Translations under genes and position numbers: made by a program
Source of the DNA: Burkholderia cepacia ATCC 25416
GTDB lineage: Bacteria > Pseudomonadota > Gammaproteobacteria > Burkholderiales > Burkholderiaceae
Assembly: GCF_001411495.1 (NCBI RefSeq)
Contig: NZ_CP012981.1
Location: forward strand, 1,984,001-2,048,000
Length of the DNA stretch: 64,000 nucleotides
Reading direction: 5' to 3'
Shown: in pieces, positions 10,484-19,048 of the stretch
Numbering within the stretch: the stretch's first letter is position 1
How the letters are laid out: every line of letters begins with the position of its first letter
Notes under the pieces: generated by a model
Told to the model about the DNA's origin: nothing
Databases searched by the model: none
The model's input: the letters and a program-made list of their open reading frames with translations, nothing else

Positions 10484-10498
10484 ATTGCGCGCGATGCG

Positions 10499-10999
10499 TC
10501 AGCCGCGCTTGCGCTCGTAGACGACGAACGCATAGCCGAACGTGTTCGGCGCGGCCGCCTGGTGCGCTTCGCGCGACACTTCCTGCCAGTGCGCGGCGTC
10601 GGGTGCCGGGAACGACGCGTCACCGTCGAAGTCGGCATCGATCTCGGTGACGACCAGCTTGTCGGCGAGTGCGAGACCTTCCGTGTAGAGTTGCGCGCCA
10701 CCGATCAGGAACGCCTCGGGCACCCCGTCGCGCGAGGCGAGCGCCAGCGCGTCGGCGAGCGACGTGACCGTGTCGCAGCCGTCGAAGCGTCGCGCCGCAT
10801 CGCGCGTGACGACGATGTTGCGGCGGCCCGGCAGCGGCCGGCCGATCGACTCGTGGGTCTTGCGGCCCATCACGATCGGTGCGCCCATCGTCGTGCGCTT
10901 GAAGAAGGCGAGATCCTCGGGAAGTTTCCAGGGCAACTGGTTGTCGCGGCCGATGATGCCGTTGCGGGCACGCGCGACGATCAGGGTCAACGTCGTCAT
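10499..10999 (-). CDS. folA: Dihydrofolate reductase
   Basis: Reduces dihydrofolate with NADPH, regenerating the cofactor consumed by ThyA (encoded 2.5 kb away). The 166-residue protein shows [17 protein letters not shown] (substrate and cofactor loop with the catalytic acid in LPED), [16 protein letters not shown], and [11 protein letters not shown]. Length is normal for chromosomal DHFR, the target of trimethoprim. The start is ATG 10999 ([14 protein letters not shown]). The 271 bases upstream (11000-11270) hold no gene that I can support. Confidence 0.95.
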   Translation of the reverse strand: MTTLTLIVARARNGIIGRDNQLPWKLPEDLAFFKRTTMGAPIVMGRKTHESIGRPLPGRRNIVVTRDAARRFDGCDTVTSLADALALASRDGVPEAFLIGGAQLYTEGLALADKLVVTEIDADFDGDASFPAPDAAHWQEVSREAHQAAAPNTFGYAFVVYERKRG

Positions 11000-11270
11000 G
11001 AAGGTCGGGGAGAGGAAAACCGGAATGGCGCCGATTCTACCGGAACGGCGGCGCGCACCGGTTCCGGGTGCGCGCATCCGCCTTCCGGCGCTGTGCGCCG
11101 CGACGGTCGAAGCCACGCGTCGCGGCGACGGAATGAATAAAAAGCGTGCCCGCCGGGGGACGGAGCACAAAACCGTTTCGTGTCGAGAGATCGCGAATGC
11201 AGCCACTGATCGATGCTCTCCGGCCTGCCCGGATCAATACGTCATCCTGATCAAATGGCTCGATCGACGG

Positions 11271-11597
11271 TCATTGGTGCGTACTGCCTTGTGCGGTGCC
11301 TTCCATCGCGTGCTGCACGTCGCCCGGCTGCGGTATCGGGAGCGGCATCGGCAACTGGGGCGGCGGGGGGATCTCGTCCCACAGTGTCACCGACGTCCTG
11401 CCGGCCGGCAGCGGTTGCGGCGCCGACACGGTCACGATGCCGAACCCGACGCCGTGCTGCGTGCCCGGCGCGTTCGATGCAAGCAGCATGGCGTGATCCG
11501 GCTTCGAGCTTTCGTCTGCGTGTACGGGCGAGGGCGGGCCGGCGGCCGCGACCGCAATGGTCATCGGCACGAAAGAAAGTAAAAGATGTTTTCGCAT
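11271..11597 (-). CDS. Small exported proline-rich protein, function unknown
   Basis: A 108-residue product with a clear signal peptide: positively charged start, hydrophobic core LLLSFVPMTIAVAAA, and likely cleavage near VHA at about residue 27. The mature part has no cysteine and carries a proline run (EIPPPPQLPMPLPIPQP) before a polar C-terminus. The GGAGA at 11608-11612 on the minus strand is a good ribosome binding site. It is divergent from the VpsR-like regulator gene across a 501-base gap containing inverted repeats, so that regulator may control it. I do not recognise the family. Confidence 0.6.
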   Translation of the reverse strand: MRKHLLLSFVPMTIAVAAAGPPSPVHADESSKPDHAMLLASNAPGTQHGVGFGIVTVSAPQPLPAGRTSVTLWDEIPPPPQLPMPLPIPQPGDVQHAMEGTAQGSTHQ

Positions 11598-11708
11598 GGT
11601 CGCTGTCTCCGACGGTTTCCCTATTCAGCGAAATGCATGCCATCGCGCCGCGACCGTTGTCGAGACTGCGATTCGTGCGCAAGCGTTGCGAGTTGCGTCG
11701 GAAAACGA

Positions 11709-11732
11709 CTGAAAATGTTTCAGGCCTGAAAC
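11709..11732. promoter_or_regulatory. Array of three CTGAAA/TTTCAG half-sites
   Basis: CTGAAA (11709-11714), TTTCAG (11718-11723) and CTGAAA (11726-11731) alternate in orientation. The last two sit inside the perfect 16-base palindrome GTTTCAGGCCTGAAAC at 11717-11732; the first two form a second inverted repeat with a three-base spacer. This layout is typical of operators bound by dimeric regulators. It lies 120 bases upstream of the exported-protein gene. The regulator is not known; the neighbouring VpsR-like activator is the obvious suspect. Confidence 0.45.
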
Positions 11733-11884
11733 GAGGGGGCTCGGGAATACTGCGGATTCAATCGATACGCTTCAAGGATGAAAATCGGTGCATGTGTCGA
11801 TGACTGCATGCATCGCTGCACAGGTGCTATGTGCAGACGATTGACATGCATCGACCTCCTGAGCGATTCGGCCGTATCGCCCGC

Positions 11885-11916
11885 GGCACTGAAATCGGAT
11901 TGTCGTATTCAGTGCC
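11885..11916. promoter_or_regulatory. Nine-base inverted repeat upstream of the VpsR-like gene
   Basis: GGCACTGAA at 11885-11893 and TTCAGTGCC at 11908-11916 are perfect reverse complements separated by 14 bases. The core CTGAA is shared with the half-sites at 11709-11732. A TATAAC follows directly at 11917. It may be an operator for autoregulation of the activator gene. A role as an RNA hairpin is also possible. Confidence 0.4.
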
Positions 11917-12098
11917 TATAACTAAGCTATCTTGATCAAAATAACTGGACGCGAGATAAGCGCCATCATGCGAGGCTTTGTCGTTGCCGAGCATCGGCAT
12001 GGCGAATCGAGCCGCCTTCGGCTGCCCCGATTCGATCCTTTCGCACGCATACTGACGTGCACGGCAATCGTTAGACGGTTGAGGAACGGGGTGAGCAT

Positions 12099-13496
12099 AT
12101 GGGAGTCGATCAGCGGCATGTGATCTACTATTCGCGCGAGCCGAACGACGCGTTGCGCGGCCATTTCGACGAATGCGGCTGGCGTGTCGATCTCGCGGAG
12201 ACCGTGCGGGACGTACGGCGCGTCGTGCAGCACGGTGTCGCGACGGCCGGGCTGCTGGATTTTTCGCCGGGCTTCAAGCCCTCGGACCTGCGCGAACTCG
12301 AATCCTGTCTGAGCATTCAGCACATCGGCTGGATCGCGGCGACGCGCCGCGGCCAGTTGCAGGACGCCACGCTGCGCCATCTCATTCGTGACTACTGTTT
12401 CGACTACGTGACGATGCCGTACGAGACGTCGCGGATCGTCGAGACCGTCGGTCATGCGCACGGCATGGTCGCGCTGACCGAAACCGCTGCACCGCCCGTC
12501 GGCACCGGACGCAGCGAAGGCGAAATGGTCGGAACCTGCGATGCGATGCTCGGGCTCTTCAGGACGATTCGCCGCGTCGCGGCGACCGACGCACCGGTGT
12601 TCATCTCCGGCGAATCGGGTACGGGCAAGGAACTGACGGCGGTCGCGATTCATGAGCGCTCGTCGCGCGCGCACGCGCCGTTCATCGCGATCAATTGCGG
12701 CGCGATCCCGTCGACGCTGCTGCAGGCCGAGCTGTTCGGCTATGAGCGCGGCGCGTTCACCGGCGCGAACCAGCGCAAGATCGGCCGCGTCGAGGCCGCC
12801 AACGGCGGCACGCTGTTTCTCGACGAGATCGGCGACTTGCCGCTCGAAAGCCAGGCAAGCCTGCTGCGCTTCCTGCAGGAAGGCAAGATCGAGCGGCTCG
12901 GTGCCCACGTATCGGTGCCCGTCGACGTGCGCGTGATCTGTGCGACGCACGTGGACATGGACGCAGCGCTGCGCGAAGGACGGTTCCGCGAGGACCTGTT
13001 CCATCGCCTGTGCGTGCTGAAGATCGAGGAGCCGCCGCTGCGCGCGCGCGGCAAGGATATCGAGATACTTGCGCGCCACATGCTCGAGCGTTTCAAGGGC
13101 GACGCACATCGCCGCCTGCGCGGCTTTTCGCCTGATGCGGTCGCGTCGCTGTACGGCTATTCGTGGCCGGGCAACGTGCGTGAACTGATCAATCGCGTGC
13201 GCCGCGCGATCGTCATGTCGGAGGGGCGGATGATCACCGCCGCCGATCTCGAACTGAACGAATTTGCGACACTCGCACCCGTGTCGCTGCTGGAGGCGCG
13301 TGAGGCGGCCGAACGGCAGGCGATCGAGCAGGCGCTGTTGCGCCATCGCGGCCGTTTCGCGGATGCCGCGCGCGAACTCGGCGTGTCGCGCGTCACGCTC
13401 TACCGGCTGATGTGTGCGCACGGCATGCGCGATCGCGGCGACACGCTGACAGGGTTTTCGGCGCCGTTGCAGGAGCTTCCGCATCACGCTTGCTAA
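12099..13496 (+). CDS. VpsR-family sigma-54-type transcriptional activator
   Basis: A 465-residue enhancer-binding-type regulator. Residues 1-125 resemble the receiver-like N-terminal domain of Vibrio cholerae VpsR, a c-di-GMP-responsive activator of biofilm polysaccharide genes (note [16 protein letters not shown] followed by VGHAHGM). The AAA+ domain follows: Walker A GESGTGKE at 171-178, an intact GAFTGA at 218-223, and Walker [13 protein letters not shown] at 237-248. A Fis-type helix-turn-helix lies near 405-435 ([18 protein letters not shown]). The intact GAFTGA implies contact with RpoN. The start ATG follows GAGGAACGGGGTGAG. It may control exopolysaccharide genes, but none is nearby. 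Confidence 0.85.
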   Translation: MGVDQRHVIYYSREPNDALRGHFDECGWRVDLAETVRDVRRVVQHGVATAGLLDFSPGFKPSDLRELESCLSIQHIGWIAATRRGQLQDATLRHLIRDYCFDYVTMPYETSRIVETVGHAHGMVALTETAAPPVGTGRSEGEMVGTCDAMLGLFRTIRRVAATDAPVFISGESGTGKELTAVAIHERSSRAHAPFIAINCGAIPSTLLQAELFGYERGAFTGANQRKIGRVEAANGGTLFLDEIGDLPLESQASLLRFLQEGKIERLGAHVSVPVDVRVICATHVDMDAALREGRFREDLFHRLCVLKIEEPPLRARGKDIEILARHMLERFKGDAHRRLRGFSPDAVASLYGYSWPGNVRELINRVRRAIVMSEGRMITAADLELNEFATLAPVSLLEAREAAERQAIEQALLRHRGRFADAARELGVSRVTLYRLMCAHGMRDRGDTLTGFSAPLQELPHHAC

Positions 13497-13537
13497 AATT
13501 GGCGGGTACGGCCGCCCTCGCGGCCGAAGGAACCCGC

Positions 13538-14509
13538 ATGAAACAGTATCTCGATCTCGTTCGTACCATTCTCGATACCGGCACCTGGCAGGAGAACCGC
13601 ACGGGGATCCGCACCATCAGCATGCCGGGCGCGATGCTGCGCTTCGACCTGCAGCAAGGCTTCCCGGCCGTGACGACCAAGAAGCTCGCGTTCAAGTCGG
13701 CGATCGGCGAACTGGTCGGTTTCCTGCGCGCTTCCCGCAGCGCGGCCGATTTCCGCGCGCTCGGCTGCAAGGTGTGGGACGCGAACGCGAACGAGAATGC
13801 CCAGTGGCTTGCGAACCCGTATCGCCAGGGCGTCGACGATCTCGGTGACGTGTACGGCGTGCAATGGCGCCAGTGGCCGGGCTACAAAGTGCTCGACGCG
13901 GGCGCCGACGCGCAGATCGCCGATGCGACGCGCCGCGGCTTCCGGATCGTTACGCGTTTCGACGAAGACGGCGCACCGAAGGTGCTGCTGTACAAGGCGA
14001 TCGACCAGTTGCGCCAGTGCCTGGACACGATCATGGAGAACCCGTCCGATCGTCGCATCCTGTTTCACGCGTGGAACCCGGCCGTGCTCGACCAGATCGC
14101 GTTGCCCGCGTGCCATCTGCTGTACCAGTTCCTGCCGAACGCTACGAAGCGCGAAATCTCGCTGTGCCTGTACATCCGCAGCAACGACGTCGGCCTCGGC
14201 ACGCCGTTCAACCTGACGGAAGGGGCCGCGCTGCTGGCGCTCGTCGGCCGGCTGACCGGCTACACGCCGCGCTGGTTCACGTACTTCATCGGCGACGCGC
14301 ACATCTACGAGAACCAGCTCGACATGCTGCAGCGCCAGCTCACGCGTGAGCCTTACGACAGCCCGCGGCTCGAGATTTCCGAGCGTGTGCCGGATTACGC
14401 GAAGACGGGCGTCTATGAGCCCGAGTGGCTGGACCGGATCGAGCCGTCGGATTTCTCGCTCGTCGGCTATCGCCACCACGAACCGCTGACCGCACCGATG
14501 GCCGTCTGA
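13538..14509 (+). CDS. thyA: Thymidylate synthase
   Basis: Methylates dUMP to dTMP using methylenetetrahydrofolate. The 323-residue protein begins [20 protein letters not shown]. The catalytic cysteine is Cys192 in [10 protein letters not shown], and the folate/dUMP contacts are recognisable ([26 protein letters not shown]). It is longer than the 264-residue E. coli enzyme because of an insertion around residues 85-145. Its cofactor product is recycled by FolA, whose gene is close by. The start ATG at 13538 follows GAAGGAACCC. A terminator shared with the convergent gene ends it. Confidence 0.96.
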   Translation: MKQYLDLVRTILDTGTWQENRTGIRTISMPGAMLRFDLQQGFPAVTTKKLAFKSAIGELVGFLRASRSAADFRALGCKVWDANANENAQWLANPYRQGVDDLGDVYGVQWRQWPGYKVLDAGADAQIADATRRGFRIVTRFDEDGAPKVLLYKAIDQLRQCLDTIMENPSDRRILFHAWNPAVLDQIALPACHLLYQFLPNATKREISLCLYIRSNDVGLGTPFNLTEGAALLALVGRLTGYTPRWFTYFIGDAHIYENQLDMLQRQLTREPYDSPRLEISERVPDYAKTGVYEPEWLDRIEPSDFSLVGYRHHEPLTAPMAV

Positions 14510-14555
14510 TCGCGCGGCCCGGGCCGCGCGGAGGCATCGATCCGCTTCCCGCAGG

Positions 14556-14593
14556 AAAATGGCCCGACCGGCTGATACCGGTCGGGCCATTTT
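14556..14593. terminator. Bidirectional terminator after thyA
   Basis: AAAATGGCCCGACCGG and CCGGTCGGGCCATTTT are perfect reverse complements around a six-base loop. A and T runs on both sides fit the convergent arrangement of thyA and the gene ending at 14612. Confidence 0.9.
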
Positions 14594-14611
14594 GTTTCAC
14601 GTTTGCGGCGC

Positions 14612-17173
14612 TTACTGGCGGTGCCGCTCTTCGTGGCCGCCTTGCGGCGGCGGGTTGCCCGGGTGTGGCGCCTCGACGTGCGGCGCCGGTTGCGGCCGCG
14701 GTTCCATGTGCGGTGCGGGCATCGACGGGCGCGGCTCCATGCGTGGCGCCGGTTGCGGTCTCGGCTCCATGCGCGGCGCCTGCGGTTGCGGGCGCGGCAT
14801 GTCATGCACGGCGGGGGCCGGCGGCCGGTACTCGTTCACACGTGGCGGGGCGACTTCGTGGTGCGGCGCCGGTTGCGCGAATTCGGGGTGCGGCTGCGGC
14901 GCGGGCGCCGCCCGCTCCGGTTGCGGTTGCCCATGCTGCGCCGGTGTCGGGAATTCGGGGCGCGGGCGCGGCTGCGGAATCTGCGCCGTATTGTCGAGCC
15001 GTGGTTGCGGCAGTGCGCGCGGCGTTTCGTTCCGGCCGCCGGGCTGCGCGCCCTGCAGCGCCGGTGCGCCCTCCGGATGCGGGATCGCCGCGCTGCGCAC
15101 GGGCGGCAGCGCATTCTGTCCCGCCGCATGCAGTGCAGTGGGCGGAGCAGGGCGCTGGCGCTCCATCGGTGTGTGCGGCTGCATCCACGCGGGCGACGGC
15201 GCCTCGGCCGCGTGCGCATTGCCGATGCCGGACGGACGGTTGTTCGCTACCGGCGGATGGGGGACACCGTTGCCGGGCCCGAACGCCTGATGCGGCGCCG
15301 GGTTGCCGGGTGCCTGCGGCATGCCGCCGTTGGCGAGGTGCGGTGCGCCGGGGTTTTCGCCGTTCGTGGGCCGCGCGACATTCGGCACGCCGGGCATCGG
15401 TGTTCCCGGCCGCCCGGCCTGCAAGGCGGCCGGCTGGCCCTCGCGAGGCGCGCGAGCCGGCTGCACGACGGGGCCGTGCGGATTCACGAGCTGCACGTTG
15501 TGCATCGCCCATGCGCCGCCACCCGGTTTGCCCGGTACGCGGACCGGACGCGCCGTATAGTCGGCCGGCACGTTCGTCTTCACGACGGGCGCGCCGGCAC
15601 CCGGCACGCGCCCGCCTTGCTGCGCGAGGTGGGCGGCGGCCTGGTCGCGATACGCGGCCGGCACGGCGGGATTGCGCGTGGCGACGTACGGATGCTGGGC
15701 AATTGCCGCCGGCGGGCGGTAGCTCGCATTGCGCAGCCCGCCGGTGAAGCTCTGGCGCACCGGCGCAATGCCCGGCGTACCCGGCGTGACATGCGCATTG
15801 CGCCATTGCTGCGGGTCGACGTGCTGTGAGAAGTGCGCGACAGGCTGGCCGTGCACGAACGCGGAAGCCGGTACGGCCGTGATCGCGTGCGGCGCACGGA
15901 AGTTGACGTACGTCTTGTTGATGTTGGTGATATTGGTGATGTTCGTCACGTTCACGGTCTTGTTCACGTTGACGTTGTTCACCACGATGTTGCGGTTCAC
16001 GCGGTCGTAGTAGTGCGGGCTCCAGCCGCCCCAGCCCGGATGCCACGGTTCGCCCGGGCCGAGCGCGAACCACGCGCAGCCGGCCGCGGCGACGCCGCCC
16101 ACCGTGAGCGCGACGCTCCAGTCGGGGCCGCCGCCACCGCCGACGAACGCGACGAGTGCCGGTGCATAGGCCGGCGGCTGGCTGACGGCCAGCGGGCCCG
16201 GTACCCAGGCCCAGCTATCGTCCACGTACGCCCAGCGGCCGTAGTGATACGGCGCGAAACCCCATGGCGCGTCGTCGACCCACGTCCAGCCCCACGGGGC
16301 CTGCCAGATCCAGTGGCCGTCGTGATACGGCGCCCAGTCCGCCGGCGTATCGTTCGGCACCCATACCTGGCCGTAATTCGGGGTGTCGCGCCACGTGCCG
16401 TTCGCGTCGAGATCCTGGTAGCCGGGAATGTCACGGGACACATAGCGGGCCGACACCGAGCGCTCCTCGGCCGCATCGCGGCTGGCGGCCCACCGGTCGA
16501 GCGCATCGGGGCCGGGGGCGGCGGCTTGCTGCGCGACCTGCAGGTCGGTGCCCGTGAACACGACCTGCTGCCCCGGTGACAGCGGATACTGGCCGTTGCT
16601 GCCGTAGACGGTCGCGCTGCCGCTGCGCACCGTGACCGTCGTGCTCGCGCCGTTCGGCGCGACGTCGACGCGATAGTCGCCGGGGCCCGTGATGCCGAGC
16701 GCGAGGTTCGGCGTGTCGATTTCGTACGATCCGCCGGCCGGCAGATCGCGCACGTGAGTCGATACGGTGCCGAGCCCCACTTTCAGCTGGGTCGTCGTGT
16801 CGTCGAGGTTCAGTACCGACAGGCTCGTCGACTCGCCGAGCCGCACCGCGGTCGAGCCGATATGCAGTTCCGAGCGCGCGCCGGCATCGTTCCAGAGCTG
16901 GTCGCCGGTCGTCAGCGGCCGGTTCACGGCGGCATACGACCACGTATCGGTGCCGGCCGGCTCGGTCGTCACGGCGCCCGACAGGTAATTGAGCCGTGCG
17001 ACACGGCTGGGCGGGTCGCCGCCCGGTTGCCGTGCCGCGGCCGCATACGGAGGGGCGCCGGCCGATTGCGCGAATGCGGGGGGCAGGGCCGCAAGCGCGA
17101 CGAACGCGAGCAGCGTGCAGCGGGCGGTTCGCTTGAGCGTGAACAGGGTGGCCATGGTGAGCGTCTTCGTCAT
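14612..17173 (-). CDS. Secreted FecR/DUF6600 protein with Asn-rich and Pro-rich regions
   Basis: An 853-residue protein with a signal peptide ending near AFA (residue 35). A FecR-like beta domain spans about 58-210 (VARLNYLSGAV, WNDAGARSELHIGSTAVRLG). Residues 250-345 hold a tryptophan-rich DUF6600-type region with repeated Trp-Val/Ala-Pro and Pro-Trp-Gly elements. An Asn/Thr/Val-rich stretch at about 403-433 contains repeated NITN/VNKT units. The remaining 400 residues are low-complexity, rich in Pro, Ala, Gln and His, with repeated MEPRPQPAP-like units at the C-terminus (coding bases about 14650-14790). No transmembrane anchor or catalytic motif is seen. It is probably an extracytoplasmic structural or ligand-binding protein; the function is unknown. 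ATG 17155 is an alternative start. Confidence 0.75.
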   Translation of the reverse strand: MTKTLTMATLFTLKRTARCTLLAFVALAALPPAFAQSAGAPPYAAAARQPGGDPPSRVARLNYLSGAVTTEPAGTDTWSYAAVNRPLTTGDQLWNDAGARSELHIGSTAVRLGESTSLSVLNLDDTTTQLKVGLGTVSTHVRDLPAGGSYEIDTPNLALGITGPGDYRVDVAPNGASTTVTVRSGSATVYGSNGQYPLSPGQQVVFTGTDLQVAQQAAAPGPDALDRWAASRDAAEERSVSARYVSRDIPGYQDLDANGTWRDTPNYGQVWVPNDTPADWAPYHDGHWIWQAPWGWTWVDDAPWGFAPYHYGRWAYVDDSWAWVPGPLAVSQPPAYAPALVAFVGGGGGPDWSVALTVGGVAAAGCAWFALGPGEPWHPGWGGWSPHYYDRVNRNIVVNNVNVNKTVNVTNITNITNINKTYVNFRAPHAITAVPASAFVHGQPVAHFSQHVDPQQWRNAHVTPGTPGIAPVRQSFTGGLRNASYRPPAAIAQHPYVATRNPAVPAAYRDQAAAHLAQQGGRVPGAGAPVVKTNVPADYTARPVRVPGKPGGGAWAMHNVQLVNPHGPVVQPARAPREGQPAALQAGRPGTPMPGVPNVARPTNGENPGAPHLANGGMPQAPGNPAPHQAFGPGNGVPHPPVANNRPSGIGNAHAAEAPSPAWMQPHTPMERQRPAPPTALHAAGQNALPPVRSAAIPHPEGAPALQGAQPGGRNETPRALPQPRLDNTAQIPQPRPRPEFPTPAQHGQPQPERAAPAPQPHPEFAQPAPHHEVAPPRVNEYRPPAPAVHDMPRPQPQAPRMEPRPQPAPRMEPRPSMPAPHMEPRPQPAPHVEAPHPGNPPPQGGHEERHRQ

Positions 17174-17317
17174 TGTCGCGGCGCGTCGATTCGTGCCGTT
17201 GAGTTCACAATATCCGCTCGGCCTGTTTCAATGCTCGGTGTTTTGTAAGTCGAATGGCACGCGATGTAACAAAACCTGTCGATCGCGCGCCGTTGTCGTG
17301 CAGACGCAATGCGGGCG

Positions 17318-18025
17318 TCAAGCGGACGTAAGCCACTCGTCGAAAACCTGCTGTCCGGGCACGGTGACGCGCAGCACGCGCGGCCGTGCCGCACGCTCGA
17401 TCCAGCCGTGCGCGCAGAAGCTCTCGAGCAGTGCCGCGCCGAGCGCGCCGCCGAGGTGTGAACGCCGCTCGCTCCAGTCGAGGCATCCGCACGCGAAGCG
17501 GCGCCGGCGCGTGCGCTGCTGTGCGACGTCGATGCCCCATTGCGCAAGCGCCTGCGTGCCGAGTTCGGTGGTCTCGATCGCATCGCCGTCCGCCTGCAGC
17601 CAGCCGCGTGCGGTGAGCCCGTCGAAGATGCGCACCGCGAGTTCGCCGGCCATGTGGTCGTAGCAGGTGCGCGCATAGCGCAATTCGGCCGGGACCGTGC
17701 GGGACGGCGGCGGCGCCGCGCGATGCGGCGCGGCCGCGCGGGCGACGTTCGCGAGTGCCTCGAGCGATGCCGCGATGTCGGCCGATGCGATCCGGTAGTA
17801 GCGGTGCCGGCCGCGCACGTCGAGCGCGAGCAGGCCGCCTTCGGTCAAGCGCGAGAGGTGGGCGCTTGCGGCGGAGGGCGACAGCCCCGCGATCATCGTC
17901 AGCTCGCCTGCCGGCCGTGCGCTGCCGTCCATCAGCACCCACAGCATCGCGGCGCGTCCCGGGTCGGCGATCAGCGAACCGATGCGGCTCAGGCCCGGAA
18001 AGTGGTGGTCGTCTTGGTCGGTCAT
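17318..18025 (-). CDS. ArsR-type winged-helix transcriptional regulator
   Basis: A 235-residue regulator. Residues 10-80 form the ArsR helix-turn-helix: ADPGRAAMLWVLMDG, then GLSPSAASAHLSRLTEGGLL and a wing VRGRHRYYRIA. The C-terminal 130 residues are longer than in classical ArsR repressors and include RYARTCYDHMAGELAV and CGCLDWSERRSHLGG, which could bind metal or another ligand through the cysteines. The gene is upstream of and in the same direction as the FecR/DUF6600 gene (gap 144 bases), but a shared transcript is not evident. The ligand is unknown. Confidence 0.8.
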   Translation of the reverse strand: MTDQDDHHFPGLSRIGSLIADPGRAAMLWVLMDGSARPAGELTMIAGLSPSAASAHLSRLTEGGLLALDVRGRHRYYRIASADIAASLEALANVARAAAPHRAAPPPSRTVPAELRYARTCYDHMAGELAVRIFDGLTARGWLQADGDAIETTELGTQALAQWGIDVAQQRTRRRRFACGCLDWSERRSHLGGALGAALLESFCAHGWIERAARPRVLRVTVPGQQVFDEWLTSA

Positions 18026-18220
18026 CGTCGTGTCTCGTCAGGCGGGATGGTCTCCAGTGTAGTGGGCGCGCGCATTCGATGTTTCGGTTCTGGCTGAAAT
18101 GTCGGATGCAGACGCGCCGGCGGCGTCGGTGCGGCGAACCGGGCCGCGGCCGCGTGCGGCCCGCGCGTAGAATGGCCGAAAGCGGCGGCAGCGGGCTGCC
18201 GCACGTGACACGACGCAACG

Positions 18221-18361
18221 ATGAAGACGATTTTCTGTTTGCTGGCGGCGGCGCTCGTCTGCGCGGCCTGTGCGCAGGGCGGTGCGGGCGCGGCCGGCGA
18301 GCGCGGCGGCAGCCTCGAGATGTACGGGACGATCGATCAGGGCATCACGGTGCGCCGCTGA
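18221..18361 (+). CDS. 46-residue exported peptide with a porin-like N-terminal strand
   Basis: The frame from ATG 18221 encodes a signal peptide (MKTIFCLLAAALVCAACA) with a likely signal peptidase I site after ACA at residue 18. The mature part ends SLEMYGTIDQGITVRR. That ending resembles the first beta strand of Burkholderia-type general porins, whose mature proteins usually begin with a Ser-Val-Thr-Leu-Tyr-Gly-hydrophobic-Asp pattern. The stop follows at once, so it is either a mini-protein or a remnant of a porin gene. Codon use fits the genome. No strong ribosome binding site is visible. Confidence 0.5.
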   Translation: MKTIFCLLAAALVCAACAQGGAGAAGERGGSLEMYGTIDQGITVRR

Positions 18362-18491
18362 CCGGCGCCGGCCACATGCACGCCGGGCACGGCCCCCACA
18401 GCCGCGCCACACGGGGCGCCCCGCGACGCGTTGCCGCAGTGCAACGTATAATCGGCCGATTACAGCGCCCCTGCCGCCTGGAGCCAACACG

Positions 18492-19004
18492 ATGTCCCAA
18501 CCGTCCCCCGTACCGGCCGCCCTCGACCGCACCGAAACCGTATTCCGCTTCCTCGCCGAACCGTCGTCCGTGAACTTCGGCGGCAAGGTGCATGGCGGCG
18601 CGCTGATGAAGTGGATCGACGAAGTCGCGTATGCGTGCGCGGCCGTCTGGTCGAGCCGCTATTGCGTGACGGTCAGTGTCGGCAACATCCGTTTCCAGCG
18701 TCCGATCCTGGTCGGCAATCTCGTCGAGCTGAAGGCGCGCGTCGTTGCGACGGGCCGCACCAGCATGCACATCCATGTGTCCGTCCATGCCGGGGATCCG
18801 AAGGGCGGCGTGCTGCGCCAGACGACCGATTGCCTCGTCGTGTTCGTCGCGGTCGACGAGAACGGCAACCCGGTGCCGGTGCCGCCGTTCGTGCCCGAGA
18901 CCGACGAACAGAAGGTGCTCGCGAAATATGCGGCCGACGTGCGGGCCGCGCTCGACAAGATCGTCGAGATGAAGCCGGAAGAAGTCGCGAAAGGCGCGGT
19001 CTGA
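18492..19004 (+). CDS. Acyl-CoA thioesterase, hotdog fold
   Basis: A 170-residue thioesterase of the YciA/BACH-like hotdog group that hydrolyses acyl-CoA esters. The hotdog motif with the catalytic region is visible in NFGGKVHGGALMKWIDEVAYACA (key residues Asn, His, Asp), followed by IRFQRPILVGNLVELKARV. Start at ATG 18492 (MSQPSPVPAALDRTET). Convergent with fumC; a CGGGCG/CGCCCG hairpin without a T run lies at 19011-19025 between them. Substrate chain length cannot be read from sequence. Confidence 0.88.
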   Translation: MSQPSPVPAALDRTETVFRFLAEPSSVNFGGKVHGGALMKWIDEVAYACAAVWSSRYCVTVSVGNIRFQRPILVGNLVELKARVVATGRTSMHIHVSVHAGDPKGGVLRQTTDCLVVFVAVDENGNPVPVPPFVPETDEQKVLAKYAADVRAALDKIVEMKPEEVAKGAV

Positions 19005-19048
19005 CCGCGGCGGGCGCCGCGCCCGCGATTCCGCCGGTCGTCGTTCCG

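Larger units (their letters stand above)
11598..12098. other. Divergent regulatory gap without a supported gene
   Basis: This 501-base stretch separates the exported-protein gene (minus) from the VpsR-like activator (plus). It is visibly less G+C-rich than its surroundings. It contains three CTGAAA/TTTCAG half-sites at 11709-11731, a 9-base inverted repeat at 11885-11916, and a TGCACA/TGTGCA pair near 11815-11835. A TATAAC at 11917-11922 could be a -10 box for the activator but has no convincing -35. No clear -24/-12 sigma-54 site was found by eye. No open frame here has a signal of being translated. Confidence 0.55.

Noticed and set aside
11841..11846. TTGACA as the -35 box of the VpsR-like gene
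   Set aside because: No -10-like sequence lies 16-18 bases downstream.
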